Below are positions 30,097-38,789 of a DNA stretch of 59,175 bases, one piece after another. The translations under genes and the position numbers were made by a program. Source of the DNA: Actinomycetes bacterium (lineage in GTDB: Bacteria > Actinomycetota > Actinomycetes > S36-B12); the NCBI GenBank assembly GCA_024641635.1, contig JAHECS010000005.1, forward strand, positions 1-59,175. Reading direction: 5' to 3'. Position 1 is the first letter of the stretch; every line of letters begins with the position of its first letter. The notes under the pieces were generated by a model. It had not been told where the DNA came from, did not search any database, and saw nothing but the letters and a program-made list of their open reading frames with translations.

Positions 30097-31515
30097 TCAT
30101 GAGTCGAAGCCCAGGCCGAGCCGATCCAGCGTGCGCAGCCAGAGGTTCCTGCGGCCACCCTCGGCGTCCGCCTTCTGAAGGGCCGACGTGGTCAGCCCGA
30201 TGCCGAACGAGCGCAACGGCTCGGGCGGGAAGGGCAGCGGCTTCGTCCGCACCATCTCGAGCTCGGTCCGCTCCGTGGCGCGGCCATCGATCAAGTCGAG
30301 CATGGTGGCGGCGCCGAAGCGGGAGGCGCCCACGCCCAACCCCGTGTACCCCGCAACGTATCCGACACGGCCGTCGTACGCCGTGCCCCAGAACGCGCTG
30401 AACCGCGAGCAGGTGTCGATCGCGCCACCCCACGCATGGGAGAAGCCGATGCCCGACAGCTGGGGGAAGGTCTGCAGGAAGTGCTCGGCCAGCCGCTCGT
30501 ACGACTCCTGATGGTTCTCGTACTGCGGCCCGAACCCGTTGCCCCGGTGGTAGATCGCGTCGTAGCCGCCCCAGAGGATCCGCCCATCGGCCGTGGGCCG
30601 GTAGTAGTGGAACTGGTTTCCACCGTCGCTCACGCCTTCGCGCCCGGACCATCCGATGCTGGCCCACTGAGAGTCCGTCAGGGGCTCGGTCACGAGCACG
30701 TAGTCGTACACGGGCACGACGTAGTGCGACAGGCGACGCAGGAGCGGCGGGTAGGCGTTGGTGGCCAGCGCGACACGGTCGGCACGGATCAGGCCTCGCC
30801 GCGACGTCGCCACGACGTGGCCCGCCGCGGAGGAGATCCCCAGCACGGGAGTCCGCTCATAGAGCCGGACACCGACGTCCAGGCACGCCTGGCGCAGGCC
30901 CCAGGCAAGCCGCGCAGGATCCACCAGGGCGGCGCCTCTGCGATCGATCACACCCCCGAGGTAGGTCGGGGAGTCGACCAGGGCACGGGTCCCGTCGTCG
31001 TCAAGGAGCGTCAGGTCCTCCCCCAGCGCCGAGGCGTCCGAGTAGTGCTCCCGCAGCCCGTCGAGCTGGTGCGGCTCCACCGCGACGTCGAGCTCCCCCG
31101 CTCGAACGAAGTCGCAGTCGATCCCGAGGTCGGCGACCGTCTGCTCGATCGCGTCGAGGTTCTCGTGGCCGAGTCGCAGCAGGGTCGGCATGTCCGCAGG
31201 CCAGCGTTCCATGCCGTTGCCGAAGCCGTGCGTGAGGGACGCCGCCACGAATCCGCCGTTGCGGCCCGTTGCACCGTCCGCGGCGCGGCCGCCTTCGACG
31301 AGGACGACGTCGCGTCCGGGGTCAGCCTGCTTCGCGAGAAGGGCCGTCCACAGGCCCGTGAATCCGGCACCGACGACGAGGAGGTCGGCCCGATCCTCGC
31401 CGTTCAGCTCATCGGCTGGAGACGGGCGCTCGGGTCGGTCGAGCCAGAAGACGGAACGTTCGGTACCGGCCAACGAGGCCAGCGCCTCGGGTCCGGGGGT
31501 GTTGCGGAAAAGCAT
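30097..31515 (-). CDS. FAD-dependent amine/amino-acid oxidase (DAO family), copy 1
   Basis: 472 residues, DadA/PuuB-like. Dinucleotide motif VVGAGFTGLWTALLA (GAGFTG at 49-54), the following GxGR-type ATGRNGGF, and C-terminal FAD-closing segment YVAGYTGLGVGASRFGA. Start ATG at 31515 has a strong AAGGAG site; an in-frame ATG 25 codons upstream lacks one. Located between the Pot importer and the ureohydrolase. In such loci the enzyme oxidises putrescine or gamma-glutamylputrescine to the aminoaldehyde with H2O2. No gamma-glutamylputrescine synthetase is in the window, so free amines are the more likely substrate. Confidence 0.88.
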   Translation of the reverse strand: MLFRNTPGPEALASLAGTERSVFWLDRPERPSPADELNGEDRADLLVVGAGFTGLWTALLAKQADPGRDVVLVEGGRAADGATGRNGGFVAASLTHGFGNGMERWPADMPTLLRLGHENLDAIEQTVADLGIDCDFVRAGELDVAVEPHQLDGLREHYSDASALGEDLTLLDDDGTRALVDSPTYLGGVIDRRGAALVDPARLAWGLRQACLDVGVRLYERTPVLGISSAAGHVVATSRRGLIRADRVALATNAYPPLLRRLSHYVVPVYDYVLVTEPLTDSQWASIGWSGREGVSDGGNQFHYYRPTADGRILWGGYDAIYHRGNGFGPQYENHQESYERLAEHFLQTFPQLSGIGFSHAWGGAIDTCSRFSAFWGTAYDGRVGYVAGYTGLGVGASRFGAATMLDLIDGRATERTELEMVRTKPLPFPPEPLRSFGIGLTTSALQKADAEGGRRNLWLRTLDRLGLGFDS

Positions 31516-31551
31516 GGAAGGGCTCCTTGCAGAGTTTGACGGATCGGAGTG

Positions 31552-31569
31552 CGGAGCGTTCGTGCTCCG
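31552..31569 (-). terminator. Short hairpin between potC and the amine oxidase gene
   Basis: A 6-bp perfect stem (CGGAGC / GCTCCG) with a 6-nt loop lies in the 122-bp gap downstream of potC and upstream of the amine oxidase, on the minus strand. It may attenuate transcription between the importer and the oxidase genes, or protect the potDABC message. There is no U-run. Confidence 0.35.
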
Positions 31570-31637
31570 TCGTCCCACCAGTCCCTTCACATTCTCGCGG
31601 TCAAGCCAAGGCTACCCGACGATGCTGGCCCCTTCGG

Positions 31638-32435
31638 TCAGCGAGCTTCCAGCGCCTTGCGCCTGCGGTAGCTGAGCAGTTGCCCGCTCAGGACGATCAC
31701 CAGGGCGACGAGGAAGACGATCGTGGCCAGGGCGTTCACCTGCACCGGGATTCCGCGCTGCGCGGCGCCCCAGATGTAGATCGGGAACGTCACCAGCGTG
31801 CCGGCATTGAAGAAGCTGATGATGAAGTCGTCGAAGGACAGTGAGAAGCCCAGCAGAGCGGCCCCGAGAATGCCCGGCAGGACCAGGGGGAAGGTCACAT
31901 ACCGGAACACGGCGCGCGGGTTGGCGTAGAGATCGCGCGCCGCCTCCTCGAGGCGTGGGTCCATGCCCTGAAGCCGCGCCTTCACCGTCACGACGACGAA
32001 CGAGATGATGAACATGATGTGCGCGATCGTCACTGTCAGCTGCCCGAGCGGGAACCGCAGGTTCAGGAACAGGGCCAGCAGGCTGGCGCCCATGACCACC
32101 TCGGGCGTCGCCATCGGCAGGAAGATGAGCAGGTTCGTCGTGCTGCGGCCACGGAAGCGGTACCGCACGAGGGCGAACGAGATCATCGTGCCGAGGATCG
32201 TCGCGAAGATCGTGGAGATGATCCCGATCTCGATGCTGGTGACGAACGACGAGCAGACTCCCGGCACGCCGCAGATATTCGTCCACGCGGCGAGAGAGAA
32301 CTCGTTCCAGCTGAGGTTGTACTTGCCCGCCGGGTTGTTGAAGGACAGCACCATGATGACGGCGATGGGGATGAACAGGTAGACGAGCACCAGCACCGCG
32401 ATGATGCCGACAAGACGCTTCCGTAGCCAGCGCAT
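31638..32435 (-). CDS. potC: Spermidine/putrescine-type ABC transporter permease, PotC-like
   Basis: 265-residue inner-membrane permease with about six transmembrane helices. It has the ABC-coupling EAA loop (LEEAARDLYANPRAVFRYVTFPLVLPGI). A basic C-terminus (SYRRRKALEAR) follows the last helix. Its start overlaps the PotB stop by one base. Together with PotA, PotB and PotD it forms a complete polyamine-class importer. Confidence 0.92.
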   Translation of the reverse strand: MRWLRKRLVGIIAVLVLVYLFIPIAVIMVLSFNNPAGKYNLSWNEFSLAAWTNICGVPGVCSSFVTSIEIGIISTIFATILGTMISFALVRYRFRGRSTTNLLIFLPMATPEVVMGASLLALFLNLRFPLGQLTVTIAHIMFIISFVVVTVKARLQGMDPRLEEAARDLYANPRAVFRYVTFPLVLPGILGAALLGFSLSFDDFIISFFNAGTLVTFPIYIWGAAQRGIPVQVNALATIVFLVALVIVLSGQLLSYRRRKALEAR

Positions 32436-33331
32436 CAGAGCAGATCCTCCGTCCCCGCACGGCGGATATAGGTGAAGACGAGGACGAGGATGGCCGCCAT
32501 GAGCATGAACGACAGGGCGCTCGCCGTCGGATAGTCACGGAACTGGATGAAGTTGATCTGGATGGCGTTGCCGATCATCCGGTTTCCAGTGGAGCCCAGC
32601 AGGGCGGCATTGATGTAGTCGCCGGCGGCCGGGATGAAGGTGAGCAGCGTGCCAGCAACGACACCAGGCAGGGACAGCGGCCATGTGACCTTGCGGAACG
32701 CGGTCTGGGGCGACGCGTAGAGGTCGCCGGCCGCTTCGATCAGCCTGGGGTCGATCTTCTCCAGCGCGGCGTAGAGCGGCAGGATCATGAAGGGAAGGAA
32801 GTTGTACGTCAGGCCGGCCACGACGGCTATCCCGGTATTGAGGATGCGCCCCTCCGGCAGCAGGTGCAGGGCGTTGAGCGTGCTGGTGATCCAGCCCTCG
32901 TCCGCGAGGATCGTCTTCCACGCGTATGTGCGCAGCAGGAACGACGCGAACGACGGGGCGATCACGAGCACGAGCATGAGCGAACGCCACTGGCCGGCTC
33001 GGAAGGCGATGAAGTAGGCCAACGGATAGGCGATCGCCAGGGCCAGGACCGTGGCAATACCGGCGTAGACGAACGAGCGGAGGTACAGCTCCCAGTACTC
33101 GGAGAGGGCCGTCGCGTAGTTGCCGAACTCCAGCCCGAACTGGTACTTGCCGGACTTGCCAGGGATCGGCTGCTGAAGGCTGGTGAGGAACAGCGTCACG
33201 AACGGGATGGCGAAGAAGACCGCCAGCCACGCGAGACCAGGGAACAGCAGCAGGTAGCCCGTGCGCGAGGAGCGCTGGGCGACCTGCTGCGGCGCGGCCT
33301 GTCCACCACGGGCCGGGACGACGGCAACCAC
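32435..33331 (-). CDS. potB: Spermidine/putrescine-type ABC transporter permease, PotB-like
   Basis: 298-residue permease with six predicted helices and the EAA loop (LIEAAGDLYASPQTAFRKVTWPLSLPGVVAG). The first 25 residues are a cytosolic Ala/Gln-rich lead. It starts 1 bp after the PotA stop and abuts PotC, so the three are surely co-transcribed. Substrate specificity comes from PotD. Confidence 0.92.
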   Translation of the reverse strand: MVAVVPARGGQAAPQQVAQRSSRTGYLLLFPGLAWLAVFFAIPFVTLFLTSLQQPIPGKSGKYQFGLEFGNYATALSEYWELYLRSFVYAGIATVLALAIAYPLAYFIAFRAGQWRSLMLVLVIAPSFASFLLRTYAWKTILADEGWITSTLNALHLLPEGRILNTGIAVVAGLTYNFLPFMILPLYAALEKIDPRLIEAAGDLYASPQTAFRKVTWPLSLPGVVAGTLLTFIPAAGDYINAALLGSTGNRMIGNAIQINFIQFRDYPTASALSFMLMAAILVLVFTYIRRAGTEDLL

Positions 33332-33332
33332 G

Positions 33333-34526
33333 TCAGGCCCCCGCGGAGTCGCCGAGCAGCCGTGCGTTCAGCGCACCCAGCGCGAGGACCTCGGTGTCCA
33401 CCCCGACGGTCGAGCCGCCTGACGGGTCAAGTCCGAACGTGTGGCTCGGCGACCAGTGCAGGACGACGCGGTCGCCGACATCGCAGCGGTCTCCGACGAC
33501 GACGTTCTGCTCGAACACGCCGAGCTCCTGGCCCCATGCGGCCTCGACGAGGTACTGGGTCGACACGCCGGTGTAGGACACATCGGTCACCCGCCCGGGA
33601 ACGCGGTTGTGGTTCTCCGGCACGGTGTCGACGTCGGCGCCGTCCGCGATGTGGATCTTCTCCGGACGGACCCCGACGATGGCGTCCTCGCCCTCGGCGA
33701 AGAACCGATCGGAGGGGATCGCGAAGGTCAGGCCGTGGGAGTCGACGAGGATGTCGTCGCCCGACATTCCCGACCGTCGCCCGTCGAAGAGGTTGGACTG
33801 ACCGAGGAAGTTCGCCACGAAGACCGTACGCGGCAGCTCGTAGATGTCGGCCGGGTGGCCCATCTGCTCGATGCGCCCCTTGTTCATGACGGCCACGGTG
33901 TCGGCCATCGTCATGGCCTCCTCCTGGTCGTGCGTGACGTGCACGAAGGTGGTGCCGACGTCCACCTGGATCCGCTTGAGCTCGATCTGCATCTGCCGGC
34001 GCAGCTTGAGGTCGAGTGCGCCCAGGGGCTCGTCCAGGAGGAGCACGTCGGGCTTGTTGATCAGCGCACGGGCCACCGCGACTCGCTGCTGCTGCCCGCC
34101 GGACAGTTGAGTGGGCTTGCGGCGGGCCATCGGGCCCAGCTCCACGAGGTCGAGGATCTGCTCGACCTGCGTCGTCACGTCCTTGATCCCCCGCCGGCGC
34201 AGACCGAAGGCCACGTTCTCGAAGATGTCGAGGTGCGGGAACAGGGCGTAGGACTGGAACACCGTGTTGACGGGCCGCTCGAACGCCCTCAGCCCCGTGA
34301 TGTCCTTGTCGCCGATGCGGATGGTGCCGGCCGTCGGGTCCTCGAGCCCGGCCACCATCCGCAACGTCGTCGTCTTGCCGCAGCCGGACGCGCCCAGGAG
34401 GGCGAAGAACGACCCTGCGGGGATCGTCAGCGTGAGGTCGTCGACGGCGGCAACGTCGCCGAACTTCTTCGTCAGGCTCTGCAGATGCAGGTCCTCGACG
34501 TTGCGATCACCCTGTTGGTCAGCCAC
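33333..34526 (-). CDS. potA: Spermidine/putrescine-type ABC transporter ATPase, PotA-like
   Basis: 397 residues. Walker A GASGCGKTT at 45-53, ABC signature LSGGQQQRVAVARAL, Walker B LLLDEPLGALD and the switch His in FVHVTHDQEEA. A C-terminal TOBE domain (about 280-370) is typical of PotA/MalK-type ATPases and may sense substrate or regulators. It lies 32 bp after potD. Confidence 0.94.
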   Translation of the reverse strand: MADQQGDRNVEDLHLQSLTKKFGDVAAVDDLTLTIPAGSFFALLGASGCGKTTTLRMVAGLEDPTAGTIRIGDKDITGLRAFERPVNTVFQSYALFPHLDIFENVAFGLRRRGIKDVTTQVEQILDLVELGPMARRKPTQLSGGQQQRVAVARALINKPDVLLLDEPLGALDLKLRRQMQIELKRIQVDVGTTFVHVTHDQEEAMTMADTVAVMNKGRIEQMGHPADIYELPRTVFVANFLGQSNLFDGRRSGMSGDDILVDSHGLTFAIPSDRFFAEGEDAIVGVRPEKIHIADGADVDTVPENHNRVPGRVTDVSYTGVSTQYLVEAAWGQELGVFEQNVVVGDRCDVGDRVVLHWSPSHTFGLDPSGGSTVGVDTEVLALGALNARLLGDSAGA

Positions 34527-34558
34527 GGCTGCCTCTCTCGCTTCGCTCGCGGCCGCGA

Positions 34559-35770
34559 CTAGTTGCCGATGGCCTTCTGGAACTCACGCTCGTACTTCTC
34601 ATTCTGCTCAGCCGTCAGCTCCATGAAGACGTAGGCCTGGTCGAGCAGCTCCTGCGAGGGGAAGATGAACGGATCGGACGCCAGGTCGGGATCGATGGCC
34701 TCCATGGCGGCCTGCGCGCCCTCGACCGGGCAGATGTAGTTGACGTAGGCGGCCACCTCGGCGGCGACACTGGGGTCGTAGTAGTAGTTCATCAGCAGCT
34801 CGGCGTTCTTCTTGTGCTGGGCCAGGGCCGGGATGAGCATGTTGTCGGTCCAGAGGGTGCCACCGGTCTCGGGCATCTCGAAGCTGAAGTCCTCGCCGAT
34901 CGCGATGATGTCGCCCGACCAGCCGATCACCGCGATGACGTCGCCGGACTCGAGGGCGGCGATGTAGTCGTTGCCGGTCACCTGGCGGATCTGTCCGTTG
35001 TCGACCTGCTGCGTCAGCAGCTCGATGGCCTGGCTGAACTGGTCGTCGGTGAAGTTGCTCGGATCGTTGCCCTGGGACGCGATGAGGACGCCCATCGTGT
35101 CGCGCATCTCGGACAGCACCGTGACGCGGCCCTTCAGGGCCGGGTCGAACAGCTGGTCCACGGTCGTCAGCTTGTCGTTGCCCGTGGCGCTCTGGTACGA
35201 GGCGACGTTGTACCCCAGGCCGCCGAAGCCCGACTGCCAGGGCATGGTGTATTCACGGTTCGGGTCGAAGGACACACTCGCCAGGCGCGGGATGATGTTC
35301 CCCGAGTTGGGCATGATCGACTTGTCGAGGGTCTGGGCGAAGCCGTTCTCGATCCACAGGGCCGCCATCCAGTCCGTGAGGACGACGAGGTCGCGACCGA
35401 TGTCCTGCCCCTGCTCGAGCTGGGTGCGGACCTTGGCGTAGAACTCGTTGTTGTCGTTGACGTCCTCGGTGTAGGTGACCTGGATCCCGGTCTCCGTCTG
35501 GAACGCCTCCAGCGTGGGCCGCTCACCGGTGTCCTCGTTGACGTCGATGTACAGCGGCCAGTTCGACCAGTTGGCGGTCATGTCGGTGTCGCTCATGTCC
35601 TCGGCCGACGCGGCGGCCGTCGAGCCGCCCTCGTCACCACCGGCTCCACAGGCCGCGGCCACCATGGCAGCGCTGCCGATTCCGGCGGCCTGGAGCAGGC
35701 GCCGACGGGAGACGGAGGACCTCATGGTGCCGGCGATGGCGGCAATGGCTTCGGGGCGCTTCGTGGTCAT
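34559..35770 (-). CDS. potD: Polyamine-type ABC substrate-binding lipoprotein, PotD-like
   Basis: 403 residues of the PotD/PotF family. The N-terminus holds a twin-arginine motif SRRRLLQ (21-27) directly before a hydrophobic stretch ending in a lipobox (VAAAC, Cys41), so it is probably exported folded by Tat and lipid-anchored. The mature part has WPLYIDVNEDTGERPTLEAF and YTEDVNDNNEFYAKV, typical of the family. Ligand (putrescine, spermidine or related) is inferred from family and operon. Confidence 0.93.
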   Translation of the reverse strand: MTTKRPEAIAAIAGTMRSSVSRRRLLQAAGIGSAAMVAAACGAGGDEGGSTAAASAEDMSDTDMTANWSNWPLYIDVNEDTGERPTLEAFQTETGIQVTYTEDVNDNNEFYAKVRTQLEQGQDIGRDLVVLTDWMAALWIENGFAQTLDKSIMPNSGNIIPRLASVSFDPNREYTMPWQSGFGGLGYNVASYQSATGNDKLTTVDQLFDPALKGRVTVLSEMRDTMGVLIASQGNDPSNFTDDQFSQAIELLTQQVDNGQIRQVTGNDYIAALESGDVIAVIGWSGDIIAIGEDFSFEMPETGGTLWTDNMLIPALAQHKKNAELLMNYYYDPSVAAEVAAYVNYICPVEGAQAAMEAIDPDLASDPFIFPSQELLDQAYVFMELTAEQNEKYEREFQKAIGN

Positions 35771-35816
35771 GTAACGGTCCTCCGGGTTGTCGTCAGTGGA
35801 ACTCTGTCGTCACGTA

Positions 35817-37301
35817 CTAGTGGTCGGTGAAGATCGTGCGGTGCCAAGGCTTGCGTGCTTCCCCCGTGATGTCGAGCGAGACGTGCTTGATGTTGGTGTA
35901 CTCATCGAACGAGTACATGGACATATCTTTGCCGAACCCCGACTGCCCGTAGCCCCCATGGGGCATCTCGCTGACAATCGGTATGTGATCGTTAACCCAG
36001 ACGCAGCCGGCGCGGATCTCCCGCTGGGCTCGCAAGCCGCGGAAGATGTCCGTCGTCCAGGCCGACGCAGCGAGCCCATAGACGGTGTCGTTGGCCAGCG
36101 CCAGGCCCTCGTCGTCGGTATCGAAGGGCAGCACGACCAGCACCGGCCCGAAGATCTCGTTCTGCACGATGTCGGAGTCCTGCGCCGCGTCGACGACCAG
36201 CGTGGGCGAGTAGAAGGCGCCCTTGGCCAGCTCCCCGCCAGGGGCCATGCCTCCGGTGACGATCCTGGCCCCATAACCTCGCGCGCGGTCGACGAAGCCG
36301 GCGACCCGCTCGGCCTGCCGAGCGGAGATCAGCGGCCCGAGATCGGTGGCGGGATCCTCCGGGTTGCCCATGCGGACGCCCGCATAGAGGTCGGCGACGC
36401 CGGCCACGAACGCGTCGTACAGGGGGCGCTGGACGTAGGCGCGGGTGGCCGCGGTGCAGTCCTGCCCGGTGTTGATGAGTGAGCCGGCCACGGCGCCGTG
36501 CACAGCGGCCTCGAGGTCAGCGTCGTCGAAGACCACGAACGGCGCCTTGCCCCCGAGCTCGAGGTGCACCCGCTTGACCCCCGCGGTCGCCAGTTCCATC
36601 ACGCGCTTGCCGACAGGCGTCGACCCGGTGAAGGACACCATGGAGACGTCGGGATGGCTCACGAGCGCCTCGCCGGCCTCGAGGCCCGTACCGACAACCA
36701 CATTGACCACGCCGGCGGGGATGCCCGCCGCGACGCAGTCCTCCGCGAGCATGAGGCTGGTGAGGGGCGTGATCTCGGCCGGCTTGAGCACGATCGTGTT
36801 GCCCGCGGCGATGGCGGGCAGGATCTTCCACATCGACATCTGGAGCGGGTAGTTCCACGGGGCGATCGACCCGACGACCCCGATCGCCTCACGCCGGATG
36901 ATCGAGGTGTGCGCCCCATCCCACTCGGCCGACGCCTTGCCCTCGAGGTTGCGCGCGGCTCCCGCGAAGAACGAGACGTTGTCGATCGAGCCGGGTACGT
37001 CGAACTCGCTGGAAAGGCGGATGGGCTTGCCGGTCTGCCTGGTCTCGACGAGGGCGTACTCAGCCGCTCTGCCCTCGAGGATCGCGGCCAGCCGCGTCAG
37101 GGCCGTGGCTCGCTCGACCGGAGGCGCCGTCGACCACCCGGGAAAGGCGTCCTTGGCAGCGGCAACGGCGGTGTCGACGTCGGCGGCGGCGGCCATGGCG
37201 AAGGAGGCCACGATGGTGCCGTCGGCCGGATTGACGACCTCCCCCACGGTCGTGGACGAGCCCGCTCTCGAGGTTCCGCCCGCGAACACCGCGTTCGTCA
37301 C
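35817..37301 (-). CDS. Aldehyde dehydrogenase, gamma-aminobutyraldehyde type (copy 1)
   Basis: 494 residues. Catalytic Cys282 (NTGQDCTAAT) and Glu248 (LELGGKAP), plus the NAD-binding FTGSTPVG. The C-terminal GKDMSMYSFDEYTNIKHV is characteristic of the PatD/YdcW group that oxidises 4-aminobutanal to GABA. The GTG start at 37301 has a strong GGGAGG site and begins a normal family N-terminus. It is the first gene of the polyamine operon, 46 bp before potD, and links amine oxidation to gabT. Confidence 0.9.
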   Translation of the reverse strand: MTNAVFAGGTSRAGSSTTVGEVVNPADGTIVASFAMAAAADVDTAVAAAKDAFPGWSTAPPVERATALTRLAAILEGRAAEYALVETRQTGKPIRLSSEFDVPGSIDNVSFFAGAARNLEGKASAEWDGAHTSIIRREAIGVVGSIAPWNYPLQMSMWKILPAIAAGNTIVLKPAEITPLTSLMLAEDCVAAGIPAGVVNVVVGTGLEAGEALVSHPDVSMVSFTGSTPVGKRVMELATAGVKRVHLELGGKAPFVVFDDADLEAAVHGAVAGSLINTGQDCTAATRAYVQRPLYDAFVAGVADLYAGVRMGNPEDPATDLGPLISARQAERVAGFVDRARGYGARIVTGGMAPGGELAKGAFYSPTLVVDAAQDSDIVQNEIFGPVLVVLPFDTDDEGLALANDTVYGLAASAWTTDIFRGLRAQREIRAGCVWVNDHIPIVSEMPHGGYGQSGFGKDMSMYSFDEYTNIKHVSLDITGEARKPWHRTIFTDH

Positions 37302-37360
37302 TGCACCTCCCGCTCGGTCCGCGTGCCCGCACATCCTGTCGGCACCAATGAATCCCCGCA

Positions 37361-37387
37361 TGAAATCACGAAATCGTGATGAAATCA
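37361..37387. promoter_or_regulatory. Palindromic operator candidate upstream of the polyamine operon
   Basis: ATCACG-AAAT-CGTGAT (37365-37380) is a perfect 6+6 inverted repeat flanked on both sides by GAAATCA, 64-80 bp upstream of the aldehyde dehydrogenase start. It sits in a locally A/T-rich stretch within very GC-rich DNA, as promoters and operators do. It shares CACGAAxTC with the palindrome upstream of the Lrp gene at 48 kb. Confidence 0.5.
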
Positions 37388-37467
37388 AGGGTATTCGGGG
37401 GAATTCCTCTCCAGAACCGGACTGTAACGATGGAAATCGTCGCGCTTGAGGCTCTTCGCCACGATTG

Positions 37468-37638
37468 TCACACTCCGCGAAGGGTCGGATTGGCCCGGGC
37501 GGCAGTCACCAGCGACTCGACGACGTGCCGGACCTGGTCCGCGTCGCGGCCCCCGCTCGTGAAGCGGACGTGTCCACCCGTAGCACCTCCGACCATGAAC
37601 GGCGTCCCCGGCGAGGCGCGCACCAAGCGCGAGGATGC
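37468..37638 (-). pseudogene. Possible C-terminal relic of a MocR/aminotransferase-like protein
   Basis: The 629-bp gap between the aldehyde dehydrogenase and the ureidopropionase gene (37302-37930) has no intact gene that I can support. Within it, the minus strand reads ASPGTPFMVGG then GGHVRFTSGGRDADQVRHVVESL before a stop. This is like the end of fold-type-I aminotransferases and of MocR regulators, which close with 'PGTPF...HVRxTxG...D..V..V...L'. No helix-turn-helix or PLP lysine is found upstream. The rest of the gap (37639-37930) shows nothing beyond a leader and ribosome binding site for the plus-strand operon. Confidence 0.3.
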
Positions 37639-37930
37639 GCACGGCGTAGGTGGATCGATCACCTCCGCCGATTCACCCACAGCGGCGCTTCGAAGATCCG
37701 GACCGCTCACTGTGCGGTACCTGCCGAGAGGCACGGTCCTGTCCGGGAGGTGCCGGCCGAGACTGACGGCCTCCCAGGACGGCGTCCCCCGAGCGGCCGT
37801 TCTCCGGTCGCCCGACGGCTCGGGGATCTTGATCGAATCGCCGTCGTCACACAACCGAAAGTGTCTAAGGTCGAGAATCACGTAACGTCCCGACCGGCAG
37901 AGGCTCGGGTCCATCCACCGGGAGGATCGA

Positions 37931-38767
37931 ATGACTGTCGTCCGTGCCGCGCTCCTGCAGACCAGCTGGACCGGCGACAAGGAGTCGATGATCGTCGCCC
38001 ATGAGGGCTATGCGCGGGAGGCCGCGGCCCAGGGGGCGCAGGTGATGTGCTTCCAGGAGCTCTTCTACGGCCCCTACTTCTGCCAGGTCCAGGACAAGGC
38101 CTACTACGAGTACGCGGAGTCGATCCCCGGCCCCACGACGGAACGGTTCCAGGCGCTGGCCAAGGAGCTGGGCATGGTGATGGTGCTGCCGATGTACGAG
38201 CAGGAGCAGCCGGGCGTTCTGTACAACACCGCAGCGGTCGTCGACGCGGACGGCAGCTACCTCGGCAAGTACCGCAAGCAGCACATCCCGCACGTGGGCG
38301 GCTTCTGGGAGAAGTTCTACTTCCGGCCCGGCAACGGGGGCTACCCCGTCTTCGACACCGCCGTCGGGAAGATCGGCGTCTACATCTGCTACGACCGTCA
38401 CTTCCCCGAAGGGTGGCGCGCCCTCGGCCTCAACGGCGCCCAGATCGTCTTCAACCCCTCCGCGACGTCGCGCGGCCTGTCCCAGTACCTGTGGGGCATC
38501 GAGCAGCCCGCGGCCGCGGTGGCGAACGAGTACTACGTCGGCGCCATCAACCGCGTCGGCATCGAGCCGCTGGGCGACGACGACTTCTACGGCCAGTCGT
38601 ACTTCGTCGACCCGGAGGGCAACTACGTCGGCGACAAGGGCGATCCGTACCAGCCCGAGCTGATGGTGCGCGACCTCGACATGGACCTGCTCGCCGAGGT
38701 GCGGAACCGGTGGCAGTTCTACCGCGACCGCCGGCCGGACGCCTACGACGACCTCGTCCGCCCGTAG
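37931..38767 (+). CDS. Beta-ureidopropionase (N-carbamoyl-beta-alanine amidohydrolase), nitrilase family
   Basis: Third step of reductive pyrimidine breakdown: N-carbamoyl-beta-alanine to beta-alanine, CO2 and ammonia. 278 residues with the nitrilase triad E43 (FQELFYGPYF), K116 (GKYRKQHIPH) and C153 (YICYDRHFPE). The sequence around the triad, especially the PHVGGFWEKFYF stretch, fits carbamoyl-beta-alanine hydrolases; N-carbamoylputrescine amidase is a close relative and the main alternative. A GGGAGG site precedes the ATG. The next gene is dihydropyrimidinase, which favours the pyrimidine role. Confidence 0.88.
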   Translation: MTVVRAALLQTSWTGDKESMIVAHEGYAREAAAQGAQVMCFQELFYGPYFCQVQDKAYYEYAESIPGPTTERFQALAKELGMVMVLPMYEQEQPGVLYNTAAVVDADGSYLGKYRKQHIPHVGGFWEKFYFRPGNGGYPVFDTAVGKIGVYICYDRHFPEGWRALGLNGAQIVFNPSATSRGLSQYLWGIEQPAAAVANEYYVGAINRVGIEPLGDDDFYGQSYFVDPEGNYVGDKGDPYQPELMVRDLDMDLLAEVRNRWQFYRDRRPDAYDDLVRP

Positions 38768-38789
38768 CCACCCAGAAGGGACCTCAGCG

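Noticed and set aside
37376-37885. A plus-strand frame of about 170 codons in the 37.3-37.9 kb gap
   Set aside because: No recognisable domain, no ribosome binding site, Arg/Ser/Pro-rich composition typical of shadows, and it runs through the leader of the ureidopropionase operon.
37931-38767. N-carbamoylputrescine amidase role for the nitrilase-family gene, linking it to the adjacent polyamine operon
   Set aside because: Possible by family, but the gene is co-directional and tightly spaced with dihydropyrimidinase and divergent from the polyamine genes, so the ureidopropionase call is preferred.
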